36,242 nt of DNA from JAQUVS01 sp964389735 (GCA_964389735.1 CAYMEJ010000005.1:1-36242), one strand, 5' to 3'. Counted from the first letter of the stretch, positions 25,770 through 33,323 are shown. Notes: generated by a model not told the origin, from the sequence alone. Program-made: numbers and translations.

Positions 25770-26989
25770 GTATATTTACAGATACGTATCCTCCATTTAT
25801 TAATGGAGTTTCGACGAGCGTATTAATGTTAAAAAAGGCATTAGAAAAAAAAGGAAATGAAGTATATATAGTTACTGTTAATCCTGAAAGTATGAAATAT
25901 GAATATGATGAAGAAGAACATGTACTTAGAATACCTGGACTTCCTATTGGAATATATGATTATAGATTAACTGGTATATATCCTATTAGAGCGATAAATA
26001 CTGTTAAGAAATGGAACTTAGATATTATTCATTCTCATACTGAATTTGGTATTGGAACTTTTTCAAGAATAATAGCAAAACAATTAAATATCCCTTTAGT
26101 TCATACTTATCATACAATGTATGAAGATTATATACATTATATTACTAAGGGATACTTTGATAAATCTAGTAAAAAAATAGTAGAATATTTAACATTATTT
26201 TATTGTGATAAAACAGCATCTGAATTAATAGTACCAACTAAGAAAACATATGATTTATTTAAGGAAAAATACCAAATAGATAAAAATATTCACATTATTC
26301 CTACTGGAATAGAAGTAGAAAGATTTTATAGAGAAAATGCAAATAAGGAATATATTAATGAAATAAAAAAGCAATATAATATAAAAGATAATGATTTTGT
26401 TTCAATTTTTGTTGGTAGATTGGCAGAAGAAAAAAATGTTAAATTTTTATTAGAAGTTGAAAAAGATTTAATGAAAGAAAATAGTAACATGAAGTTTCTT
26501 ATTGTAGGAGATGGTCCTGATTATGAAAAATATAGCAAAATTATTAAATCATATAATTTAGAAGATAAAATTATATTAGTTGGTAAAGTTGCATGGGAAG
26601 ATATTCCAAGTTATTATCAATTAGCAGATATATTTTTGACAGCTTCTGTTACTGAAACACAAGGTCTTACTGTTATTGAGGCTATGGCCGCAGAACTTAT
26701 CCCCGTTTGTATTGATGATGAAAGTTTTAGAACAGTTGTTGTTGATGAATCAAATGGTAAATTATTTAAAAATAAAAAAGAATGTAAAGCTAAAATATTA
26801 GAATTATATAATGATAAATCAAGAATGAAAATACTTGCTAGGCAAGCTAGAATAGCTACTGAAAGATATAGTTCAAAATATTATGCTGAGTCTATTTTAG
26901 ATGTATATAATTATGCCTTAAGAAATAAAAAAGAGAAATTTGGTTATATATCTAGAATTATTGGTAAAATAAAGGGGGACAAAAAATGA
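25760..26989 (+). CDS. GT4-family glycosyltransferase, probably diacylglycerol glucosyltransferase-type
   Basis: A 409-aa GT-B fold enzyme. The N-terminal FTDTYPPFINGVSTSVLML and the middle HSHTEFGIGTFSRIIAK are typical of the mono-glycosyldiacylglycerol synthases of Bacilli and Acholeplasma. The C-terminal nucleotide-sugar domain has IFVGRLAEEKNV and TETQGLTVIEAMAAELIPV, with the GT4 EX7E motif. The C-terminal tail is basic (ISRIIGKIKGDKK), as in peripheral membrane glycosyltransferases. No membrane segment. The product is likely glycolipid membrane lipid or lipoteichoic-acid anchor; the exact sugar cannot be told. Overlaps the flippase-like gene and tpiA (ATGA overlap). Confidence 0.87.
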   Translation: MRIGIFTDTYPPFINGVSTSVLMLKKALEKKGNEVYIVTVNPESMKYEYDEEEHVLRIPGLPIGIYDYRLTGIYPIRAINTVKKWNLDIIHSHTEFGIGTFSRIIAKQLNIPLVHTYHTMYEDYIHYITKGYFDKSSKKIVEYLTLFYCDKTASELIVPTKKTYDLFKEKYQIDKNIHIIPTGIEVERFYRENANKEYINEIKKQYNIKDNDFVSIFVGRLAEEKNVKFLLEVEKDLMKENSNMKFLIVGDGPDYEKYSKIIKSYNLEDKIILVGKVAWEDIPSYYQLADIFLTASVTETQGLTVIEAMAAELIPVCIDDESFRTVVVDESNGKLFKNKKECKAKILELYNDKSRMKILARQARIATERYSSKYYAESILDVYNYALRNKKEKFGYISRIIGKIKGDKK

Positions 26990-27711
26990 AAATATTAGCT
27001 TTAAATCATAAAATGAATATGAATTTAGAGGAGATAGATAATTATATTTTAAGATTTAATAATATAAATTTTAATAATATACTATGTATTGTTTGTCCAT
27101 CTTCTATTTATTTAAATAAATTTAAACAAGAAAATTATTATTTAGGATCACAAAATGTAGGTATGATTGAAAAAGGTGCTTTAACAGGTGAAATAAGTGT
27201 TAATCAATTAAACTCATTAAATGTTAATTATTCAATAGTAGGGCACTCTGAAAGAAGAACCTTATTGAATGAAACTGATGAAATGATTAATAGTAAATTA
27301 AAATTAATGTTTAATAATGATATTATTCCTATATTATGTGTTGGAGAAACGAAAGAACAATATGACAATAATAAGACTATTGAAGTAATAAAGAATGAAT
27401 TAATTAATGATTTAAAAAATATAGATTTTAATAAAATTATTATTGCATATGAACCAATTTGGTCAATAGGAACTGGTTTAGTACCAACAACTGCAGAAAT
27501 AAGTAATGTAATTTCTTTGATAAAAGAAATAATTAAAAATAATTTTAATGCTGAAGCTACAGTTTTATATGGTGGAAGTGTAAATGAAAATAACATTTCT
27601 GAATTAGAAACAATAACATCTGTTGATGGTTACTTAGTAGGTGGTGCTAGTTTAAAAATAGATAGTGTTAAGAAAATGGTAGAAATTATGGAGGGTATTT
27701 ATAATGCTTAG
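26986..27711 (+). CDS. tpiA: Triosephosphate isomerase
   Basis: Interconverts dihydroxyacetone phosphate and glyceraldehyde-3-phosphate. 241 aa, slightly shorter than usual (~250). Active-site residues: Lys9 (NHKMN in place of the usual NWKMN), His87 (VGHSERR) and Glu156 (AYEPIWSIGTG), with the loop-6 region intact, LYGGSVN and YLVGGASL as phosphate-binding motifs, and GALTGEIS. It overlaps the preceding glycosyltransferase by 4 nt and the following 57-aa gene by 8 nt, so translation is coupled along the operon. The Trp to His change beside the catalytic Lys is mild but worth noting. Confidence 0.97.
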   Translation: MKILALNHKMNMNLEEIDNYILRFNNINFNNILCIVCPSSIYLNKFKQENYYLGSQNVGMIEKGALTGEISVNQLNSLNVNYSIVGHSERRTLLNETDEMINSKLKLMFNNDIIPILCVGETKEQYDNNKTIEVIKNELINDLKNIDFNKIIIAYEPIWSIGTGLVPTTAEISNVISLIKEIIKNNFNAEATVLYGGSVNENNISELETITSVDGYLVGGASLKIDSVKKMVEIMEGIYNA

Positions 27712-27877
27712 TTTAAATATTTTTACGGATATAATTAAAAGTATGGATGAAACTTTTAATGAGTTAGAACAATTTATTAACAATCATTTTGATAATCCAA
27801 TTTTATGGATAATAATTGTAGTAATGTTATTATGTTTTATTGCATTAGCTATGAATGTTTTAGGAGGAAAGAGATAA
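27704..27877 (+). CDS. Small single-pass membrane protein, 57 aa
   Basis: ATG 27704 overlaps the end of tpiA by 8 nt and has a strong GGAGGG RBS 8 nt upstream, inside tpiA. Residues 1-30 are polar and acidic (DIIKSMDETFNELEQF), probably an amphipathic helix. Residues ~33-53 are a strongly hydrophobic segment (PILWIIIVVMLLCFIALAM), followed by NVLGGKR. The RBS, the coupled start and the terminator placed over its own 3' end make this a credible gene. Function unknown. It is the last gene of the pgk-tpiA transcript. Confidence 0.72.
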   Translation: MLSLNIFTDIIKSMDETFNELEQFINNHFDNPILWIIIVVMLLCFIALAMNVLGGKR

Positions 27878-27890
27878 TTCCTCTTTTTTT
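27862..27890 (+). terminator. Terminator of the pgk-tpiA operon
   Basis: GAGGAA (27864-27869) / TTCCTC (27878-27883), extendable by one wobble pair, followed by a long T tract. The left arm is coding sequence of the 57-aa gene, and its TAA lies in the loop. Confidence 0.85.
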
Positions 27891-27897
27891 TATCATA

Positions 27898-27904
27898 TTC
27901 GACA
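27898..27904 (-). promoter_or_regulatory. Candidate Spo0A-binding 0A box
   Basis: TTCGACA, the reverse complement of the 0A-box consensus TGTCGAA, an exact 7/7 match about 95 nt upstream of spo0A. Confidence 0.5.
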
Positions 27905-27940
27905 CAACTTGACATAACTAGCTAAATTATTCTATTTATT

Positions 27941-27947
27941 TGTCGTT
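27941..27947 (+). promoter_or_regulatory. Imperfect 0A-box-like site near the spo0A promoter
   Basis: TGTCGTT matches TGTCGAA at 5 of 7 positions and lies between the likely -35 region and the TATAAT at 27958-27963, where a bound regulator would affect transcription. Confidence 0.35.
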
Positions 27948-27957
27948 TCATCTATTG

Positions 27958-27983
27958 TATAATTATACTTGCGTGAAGTATAA
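27958..27983 (+). promoter_or_regulatory. spo0A -10 box and start-proximal hairpin
   Basis: TATAAT (27958-27963) has no good -35. Immediately after it TTATACTT (27963-27970) and AAGTATAA (27976-27983) form a perfect 8-bp hairpin with loop GCGTG. The -10 itself is in a perfect 12-nt palindrome (27957-27968). The lack of a -35 suggests an activator or another sigma factor. Confidence 0.5.
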
Positions 27984-27996
27984 GAGAGGAGAAATT

Positions 27997-28770
27997 ATGA
28001 AAGATATACGCGTACTTATGATTGATGATAACGTAGAGTTAGTAAAGATGATTAAGGAGTATTTTAGCAGTCACGCAAACATCAAGTTAGTATTGGATGC
28101 AAACGATGGAGAAAGAGGTATAGAACTAATAAAAAATAATCAGAATGATTTTGATGTGATTATTTTGGATCTTATAATGCCTAAGAGAGATGGTTTAGCA
28201 GTACTAGAAACAATACGAAAGGAAAATATTGATAAAAAAGTAATAGTATTAACTTCTTATAATGCTCAAGATATGATAAGAAAAGTTTCGGAATATGGTG
28301 TTGATTATTTTATATTGAAACCTTTTGAATTATCAGATTTAGAGAAAAGGATAGAGGAGTGTGTGGATGAAAATCAATATGATAACTTATCTATAGATAT
28401 TTATCATAACAATTTGCAAATATCAATTACTAAATTATTACATGAACTTGGTGTACCTTCTCACATAAAAGGATATCAATATATTCGTGAAGGAATATCT
28501 ATTCTTTACGATAGACCTGATGTAATTGGTGGAATTACTAAGGAGTTATATCCAGATATAGCAAATAAGTTTGATACTACTGTATCTCGTGTTGAAAGAG
28601 CAATTAGACACGCGATAGAAGTTAGTTGGAATAGAGGAAGTTGGGATATGATGGAAGATATATTTGGACATAGTGTCGATATAGATAAAGCTAAACCAAC
28701 TAATAGTGAATTTATAGTAACTATTGCAGATAAATTAAGATTAGAATTTCAAAAAAATTATGTACGATAA
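27997..28770 (+). CDS. spo0A: Spo0A, sporulation response regulator
   Basis: A 257-aa response regulator, the master switch of endospore entry. Receiver domain (1-120): acidic pocket D10/D11, phospho-acceptor D58 (ILDLIMP), Thr86 and K108 (LKPF). The C-terminal effector domain (~140-257) is clearly Spo0A: ITKLLHELGVPSHIKGYQYIREGI, ITKELYPDIA, SRVERAIRHAIEVSW with the DNA-recognition helix, and KPTNSEFIVTIADKLRLE at the end. ATG 27997 has GAGGAG 6 nt upstream; in-frame codons further upstream lie in the promoter. Single gene with its own terminator. Presence indicates sporulation or a related programme, though no other sporulation gene is in the window. Confidence 0.97.
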   Translation: MKDIRVLMIDDNVELVKMIKEYFSSHANIKLVLDANDGERGIELIKNNQNDFDVIILDLIMPKRDGLAVLETIRKENIDKKVIVLTSYNAQDMIRKVSEYGVDYFILKPFELSDLEKRIEECVDENQYDNLSIDIYHNNLQISITKLLHELGVPSHIKGYQYIREGISILYDRPDVIGGITKELYPDIANKFDTTVSRVERAIRHAIEVSWNRGSWDMMEDIFGHSVDIDKAKPTNSEFIVTIADKLRLEFQKNYVR

Positions 28771-28771
28771 A

Positions 28772-28797
28772 AAAACAGACATTTGTCTGTTTTATTT
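28772..28797. terminator. Bidirectional terminator between spo0A and the transglutaminase-like gene
   Basis: AAAACAGAC (28772-28780) / GTCTGTTTT (28785-28793), 4-nt loop, T-rich on the plus strand and equally on the minus strand. The right arm covers two bases of the minus-strand stop codon. Confidence 0.85.
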
Positions 28798-29649
28798 TAC
28801 CAATTTTTTTGTTTTTGTTTCTATAATTACTATTTCAGGTTTATCTTTGCTTATTTCTTCTATTAGTTCTGCACTTCTGTTTGTATTATTTGTAAGAATA
28901 TTTTTGCATGCATAATTATCATCAAATTCAAAATTATTATATTTATTTAATATAATTTGCGAAACTAGGAAACTATTTTCTTTTGTACCTTTATTTCTTA
29001 TTTTAATTGTTAAATCAACAAATGATTCATCTCCATTTCTAAAATTTACTTTATTAAGTGCATGTCTATGTCCCTCATAATTACAATATTCTTTATCAAT
29101 ATTTAAATGTAATTTTTTCCCTAACATAATAAATAGATTACATATTTCATCACTTGAACCTTGACCAATTACTAATGTTCCGTTAGGGGTATGATCAACA
29201 GGGGTAGAATCATTAAAATCAAATTCTAAACCTTTTATTGGTGGAATTTTTGTACAATATTTTACTAATTCTTCGGAAAACGCAAGATAGTCTGAAAGAA
29301 AATCGTATAAATATTCAACTTTTTCGCATTCATTATTAGTTTTTGGCGCAAATCTTAAAAATTCATATATTATTGTTTCGGCAATTTCATCTATGACTTT
29401 TCTATTTACGTTTTTAACGTCATTATAATTGTCATATCTCTCCTTAAGATTTTCATATAAACTTTCTGGATCAATGTCTGGAACTGTTAAATTATTTTCT
29501 GCTATTAATTTTAAGGCATAATCATACTTATCTGCAAAATAATCTTTCCATATTTTTGGTAGGGTTAAGTAATTTAGAACGGAATAAATTACAATGTCAG
29601 AATATATATTTTCTATTTCTTCAGCAGAGAAAGGATTAAATAAATACAT
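28792..29649 (-). CDS. Probable transglutaminase-like (Cys-His-Asp) protein, 285 aa
   Basis: Not a named family, but the second half fits the transglutaminase-like core: Cys170 in GSSDEICNLFIMLGKKL (Cys at the start of a helix), His196 in GHRHALNKV (usual form G-H-A-W-N), and Asp212 in ESFVDLT after a short strand. Spacing of 26 and 16 residues matches that superfamily. The first 130 residues are helical, with no signal peptide or membrane segment, so it should be cytoplasmic. Possible activities include proteolysis or deamidation; nothing narrows it. It shares a compact back-to-back promoter region with the divergent ATPase gene. RBS AGAGGTGAT. The fold call is inference. Confidence 0.62.
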   Translation of the reverse strand: MYLFNPFSAEEIENIYSDIVIYSVLNYLTLPKIWKDYFADKYDYALKLIAENNLTVPDIDPESLYENLKERYDNYNDVKNVNRKVIDEIAETIIYEFLRFAPKTNNECEKVEYLYDFLSDYLAFSEELVKYCTKIPPIKGLEFDFNDSTPVDHTPNGTLVIGQGSSDEICNLFIMLGKKLHLNIDKEYCNYEGHRHALNKVNFRNGDESFVDLTIKIRNKGTKENSFLVSQIILNKYNNFEFDDNYACKNILTNNTNRSAELIEEISKDKPEIVIIETKTKKLVK

Positions 29650-29673
29650 AATATCACCTCTTAGTAATTGTAT

Positions 29674-29702
29674 ATAATAACAAATTAATTGTTTTTTTAC
29701 AA
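29674..29702 (-). promoter_or_regulatory. Promoter of the transglutaminase-like gene
   Basis: On the minus strand: TTGTAA (29697-29702), 17-nt spacer, TATTAT (29674-29679). Its -35 is only 4 nt from the -35 of the divergent promoter. Confidence 0.65.
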
Positions 29703-29706
29703 GTAG

Positions 29707-29735
29707 TTGACTAATTATTAATAATTAATTATAAT
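29707..29735 (+). promoter_or_regulatory. Promoter of the AAA ATPase gene
   Basis: TTGACT (29707-29712), 17-nt spacer, TATAAT (29730-29735). Near-consensus, 34 nt before the start codon. Confidence 0.75.
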
Positions 29736-29769
29736 TAATATAGTAGTTAATGTAAGGAGGATACAATTT

Positions 29770-31044
29770 ATGGAACGAAAAATAAATGAAGATCTTTTGA
29801 AATGGAAAAGAGATGTATCTAGGAAACCTTTACTTATTTATGGTAATAAGCAAATAGGAAAAACATATTCAGCAATAGAATTTGGTGAAAAAGAATATAA
29901 AACAATTGCATATATAGATGCTAATAATAATCAACCATTGCTTGATATTGTAAAAAAAGAAAAAACAGTGGAGAAAATAATTTTGAAATTATCTTTATTA
30001 GTTGGAGAAACAATACTAAAAGATGATACTTTAATTATTATTGATAATGTTAATGATAATGATATTGTTAAATCAATTAAACTATTTGGTAAAGAAGAAA
30101 ATAATTATCATATAATTATGATTACATCATTAAAAGAAAATTTATTAAAATTTAAAGGTGAAGAATTACAATTCAAATATATGTTCCAAATGGATTTTGA
30201 GGAATATTTAAAGGCAGTAGGTAATACAGAATTAATAGATTTTATTAAGACATCTTATCGTAATAATAAACCAATGCCATTTCATTCTATAGCAATGGAT
30301 TATTTTGAAAATTTTATAATGACTGGTGGATTACCAGAAATAGTTGATAGATTTATAAAAGAAGAAAGTATATTAAAACTTAATGTGGCACAAGCACATA
30401 TTTTGGATACGTATAAAGAATCACTATTATCTATGACTAACTTAATAGATATTACTAGAGCTGAAGAAGTGTTAGATATAATACCTTATCAATTATTGAA
30501 AAGTAATAAGAAATTTCGATATGGATTAATGAAATCTGGTGGTAGAAGTAAAGATTATGAAGCAGCAATTGATTTCTTAAATGTTAATGGATTTATTGGT
30601 AAGTGTTATAAAATAAGTGAAGTTAAAAGCCCACTTAGTAAGTGTAGAGATAATGAAAGTTTTAAATTGTATTTAAATGATACAGGTATTTTATATAAAA
30701 TGTTACATCTTTCTAAGATTAAGTTTTTAACTGATGATAATTTGAAATATATTGTTTATGAAAATTTTATTGCTAATAGCATTATGTCATGTGGTTATAA
30801 TTTATATTATTATCAATCAGAAGGAAAAGCAGAAGTACCTTTTGTAGTGCAAACTCGTAATGGTAAAGTAATTCCAATTGAATTAGTTAATAAGAATTTA
30901 TCTAAATCAAAATCCTTAGCTTTATTTATGAATAAATTTAATATAGATGAAGCTATACGTGTTACTGAAGATAACTTTAGTAAAAAGAAAGGAATTAGAT
31001 ATATACCAATCTATTCTTTATTCTGTTTGAAAGATAATTTATAA
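29770..31044 (+). CDS. AAA ATPase / DUF4143-type protein with altered catalytic motifs
   Basis: A 424-aa protein. The N-terminal AAA domain (about 1-170) has Walker A GNKQIGKT (residues 25-32), then the Walker B strand TLIIIDNVNDN, in which the usual Asp-Glu reads Asp92-Asn93. A winged-helix region follows (NFIMTGGLPEIVDRFI is typical of this family). The C-terminal DUF4143 part has EVPFVV (residues 355-360, usually EVDFV) and IPIELVN (usually IPIEVK), so the acidic and lysine residues of the nuclease-like core are also replaced. Related proteins are common and often multi-copy in gut Firmicutes, with unknown function. RBS AAGGAGG. A divergent promoter links it to the transglutaminase-like gene. 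Confidence 0.8.
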   Translation: MERKINEDLLKWKRDVSRKPLLIYGNKQIGKTYSAIEFGEKEYKTIAYIDANNNQPLLDIVKKEKTVEKIILKLSLLVGETILKDDTLIIIDNVNDNDIVKSIKLFGKEENNYHIIMITSLKENLLKFKGEELQFKYMFQMDFEEYLKAVGNTELIDFIKTSYRNNKPMPFHSIAMDYFENFIMTGGLPEIVDRFIKEESILKLNVAQAHILDTYKESLLSMTNLIDITRAEEVLDIIPYQLLKSNKKFRYGLMKSGGRSKDYEAAIDFLNVNGFIGKCYKISEVKSPLSKCRDNESFKLYLNDTGILYKMLHLSKIKFLTDDNLKYIVYENFIANSIMSCGYNLYYYQSEGKAEVPFVVQTRNGKVIPIELVNKNLSKSKSLALFMNKFNIDEAIRVTEDNFSKKKGIRYIPIYSLFCLKDNL

Positions 31045-31050
31045 AAGTGT

Positions 31051-31079
31051 AAAAGAAGATTAAATTTAATCTTTTTTTT
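31051..31079 (+). terminator. Intrinsic terminator of the ATPase gene
   Basis: AAGATTA-AATT-TAATCTT, extended by flanking A/T pairs to ~12 bp with one G-T pair, and an eight-T tract. Confidence 0.88.
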
Positions 31080-31088
31080 GATGTTCGA

Positions 31089-31117
31089 TTGTTTGGAAAT
31101 GTCATCTCTATTATAAT
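31089..31117 (+). promoter_or_regulatory. Sigma-A promoter of the Y-family polymerase gene
   Basis: TTGTTT (31089-31094), 17-nt spacer, TATAAT (31112-31117), 23 nt before the ATG. Confidence 0.7.
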
Positions 31118-31140
31118 AAATATATAAATGAGGTGATTTA

Positions 31141-32337
31141 ATGAATAAAAGAATAATATTTCATATTGATGTAAATAATGCCTTTTTATCATGGACTGCT
31201 GTTGATTTATTAAGAAAGGGCTCAAATGTTGATATTAGAACTATTCCTTGCGTCATAGGTGGGGATGAAAAGAAGAGGACAGGTATTGTTACTGCAAAGT
31301 CACCTATAGCAAAAAAGATGGGTGTTGTAACTGCTGAACCATTGTTTATGGCAAGAAAAAAGTGTCCTAATTTACAAGTATTTAGTGGCGATATGCTTTT
31401 ATATAGAAATGAATCAAATAGGTTATATGAATATTTTTTAACTTATACTCCTAATGTAGAAAGATTTTCTGTTGACGAATGTTTTTTGGATATGACTGGT
31501 ACAAGTTATTTATATGATGACCCAATAAAATTAGCACATAAAATGAAAGATGAAATATTTAATAAATTTGGGTATACTGTTAATGTTGGTGTTGCAAATA
31601 ATAAATTATGTGCTAAGATGGCAAGTGATTTTGAAAAACCAAATAAGGTACATACACTATTTACGGAAGAAGTAAAAGATAAAATGTGGCCTTTGCCAGT
31701 TTCTGAACTCTTTATGGTTGGGAAAAAAAGTACAGTTATTTTAAACAATCTAGGAATAAAAACAATTGAAGATTTAGCTAAAACTGATTTGGAGATATTA
31801 AAAAGGTATTTTAAAAATCATGCAATAGATATGATCAATTCTGCTAATGGAATTGATAATTCTAAAGTAGAAAATACGTATGATGAAAGCAAATGTGTAA
31901 GCGTTACTGAAACATTTTCTAAAGATATAGAATCAAAAACAATATTAAAGAGAACACTATTAAAGCAATCTGATAAGGTTGGATTAGCAATAAGAAAGCA
32001 AAAGAAATATGCTAAAACTATTGCGATAATATTAAAAACAGGGGAATTTGTTGTTTATTCAAAACAAATGAAATCACAAAATCCAATTAATGTTACCGAA
32101 GATATATATAAGCATATTGTAAAATTACTTGATACAACATGGAAGGGTGAACCTTTAAGATTAATTGGTATAAGATTATCCGATTTTACTGATGATAGTG
32201 CAAAGCAAATTTCATTATTTGATGTTCCTAGTAATGTTAATAATGATAAGGTTCAAGAAGTAGTAGATAGTATAAAAGATAAATATGGATCTTCTATAAT
32301 AATGCCTGCCAGTTTAAAAGAAAAGGAAAATGAATAG
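31141..32337 (+). CDS. Y-family DNA polymerase (Pol IV/UmuC type)
   Basis: A 398-aa translesion polymerase without proofreading. Catalytic carboxylates: Asp10 in HIDVNNAFLSW, and Asp112 with Glu113 in FSVDECFLD. The fingers region has GIVTAKSPIAKKMGV, the thumb has a helix-hairpin-helix (VSELFMVGKKSTVILNNLGIKTIEDLA), and a little-finger domain follows. Near the C-terminus QISLFDV is a beta-clamp-binding motif. The HIDVNNAF variant (DinB is usually HIDMDAFF) is shared by many Firmicutes homologues, so I leave dinB/umuC undecided. RBS AGGTGAT. The next gene starts within a few bases of its stop. Confidence 0.93.
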   Translation: MNKRIIFHIDVNNAFLSWTAVDLLRKGSNVDIRTIPCVIGGDEKKRTGIVTAKSPIAKKMGVVTAEPLFMARKKCPNLQVFSGDMLLYRNESNRLYEYFLTYTPNVERFSVDECFLDMTGTSYLYDDPIKLAHKMKDEIFNKFGYTVNVGVANNKLCAKMASDFEKPNKVHTLFTEEVKDKMWPLPVSELFMVGKKSTVILNNLGIKTIEDLAKTDLEILKRYFKNHAIDMINSANGIDNSKVENTYDESKCVSVTETFSKDIESKTILKRTLLKQSDKVGLAIRKQKKYAKTIAIILKTGEFVVYSKQMKSQNPINVTEDIYKHIVKLLDTTWKGEPLRLIGIRLSDFTDDSAKQISLFDVPSNVNNDKVQEVVDSIKDKYGSSIIMPASLKEKENE

Positions 32338-32338
32338 T

Positions 32339-33253
32339 ATGAATATTAATAATGAAAACATAAATAAGTATTTTGATAAATATATAAATGATGTTGATGC
32401 AATAAGTAATAAGTACAATTATCCAAATAACATTAAACATTTATTATATTTAATAGTGCCCACTTTTATAATTAAATATGGATTAGAAAATGAGAATTTA
32501 ATTATTAGTTGCTTTAAAAACATTCCAATTATTATTAATGATGTAGAAGATAAAAAATATCAAGCTGCGTATGTAAGTGAATTAAAATATAATGATGGAT
32601 ATTATGTTAATCGATATATTATGCTAAATAATTATACTAATATAGATTTAATGCAGTTATTAGATAATTTAATGCATGAATATAACCATGCTGTTAATTC
32701 TTATATTAATAATATGAGAGAGACTGATGATTTTATTTATATTAGAGCTGGTTTAGCTAATCTTGTTTTTGATAAGAAAAAGAAGGATAAACTAATTAAG
32801 GAAGATAAATATATTTTAGAAGAAATAATTAATACTAAACAGACAGAAAAAATGATTGATATTATTAATTCTTTTAATAATTATAATATTAATAATGTGG
32901 AAATAACTAATACTTTATACTCAATAAAAAATAGTAATTATAAATCTTTATCATATAGTTATCAAATGCTAATTAGTAAGATATTAACTGATAATAAAAC
33001 TTTTTATCCTACTATTGAAAAACTAAGATTAAAAGGTGAAATGAATGATGTTGAATATTGGTTTGATAATATTACTGGTAATAAGAACAGTTTTACTGAT
33101 ATGATTTCATTGTTAAAAGATGTATTTGATTTATTAGTAGAATATGATAAGAAGAGATTTTTCAAGAAAACTGTTTTAAATAAAATAAAAGGGAAAACTG
33201 ATGATATAAAAAAAATTATGTTAGATTTTGATAATAATTGTGTTTTTAAGTAA
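32339..33253 (+). CDS. Hypothetical protein with HEYNH zinc-metallopeptidase-like motif
   Basis: A 304-aa protein that I do not recognise by name. A helix containing LLDNLMHEYNHAVNSY (HExxH at residues 113-117), followed about 45 residues later by ILEEIINTKQTEKM, which may supply a glutamate third zinc ligand (around residue 161), suggests a zincin-type metallopeptidase or a relic of one. No signal peptide or membrane segment, so intracellular. Start choice: ATG 32339 (about 9-10 nt after AGGAAA) or 32330, in the same frame and overlapping the polymerase stop; I prefer 32339. It is probably co-transcribed with the polymerase. Confidence 0.65.
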   Translation: MNINNENINKYFDKYINDVDAISNKYNYPNNIKHLLYLIVPTFIIKYGLENENLIISCFKNIPIIINDVEDKKYQAAYVSELKYNDGYYVNRYIMLNNYTNIDLMQLLDNLMHEYNHAVNSYINNMRETDDFIYIRAGLANLVFDKKKKDKLIKEDKYILEEIINTKQTEKMIDIINSFNNYNINNVEITNTLYSIKNSNYKSLSYSYQMLISKILTDNKTFYPTIEKLRLKGEMNDVEYWFDNITGNKNSFTDMISLLKDVFDLLVEYDKKRFFKKTVLNKIKGKTDDIKKIMLDFDNNCVFK

Positions 33254-33281
33254 TTATGAAAAAAATAATTACTTTTTTTAT
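33248..33281 (+). terminator. Terminator of the HEYNH gene, overlapping its stop codon
   Basis: Perfect 10-bp stem AAGTAATTAT (33248-33257) / ATAATTACTT (33265-33274) with loop GAAAAAA and T tract. The TAA stop (33251-33253) is within the left arm. Confidence 0.88.
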
Positions 33282-33294
33282 TTTAAAAAAATGC

Positions 33295-33323
33295 TTGATT
33301 CCTTATAAAACTTGTGTTATACT
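33295..33323 (+). promoter_or_regulatory. S10 operon promoter
   Basis: TTGATT (33295-33300), 17-nt spacer, TATACT (33318-33323). It precedes a ~115-nt leader. Confidence 0.8.

Noticed and set aside
27940..27996. Longer N-terminus for Spo0A from an upstream in-frame start
   Set aside because: This region contains the -10 box and the hairpin; ATG 27997 has a proper RBS and matches the start of known Spo0A proteins.
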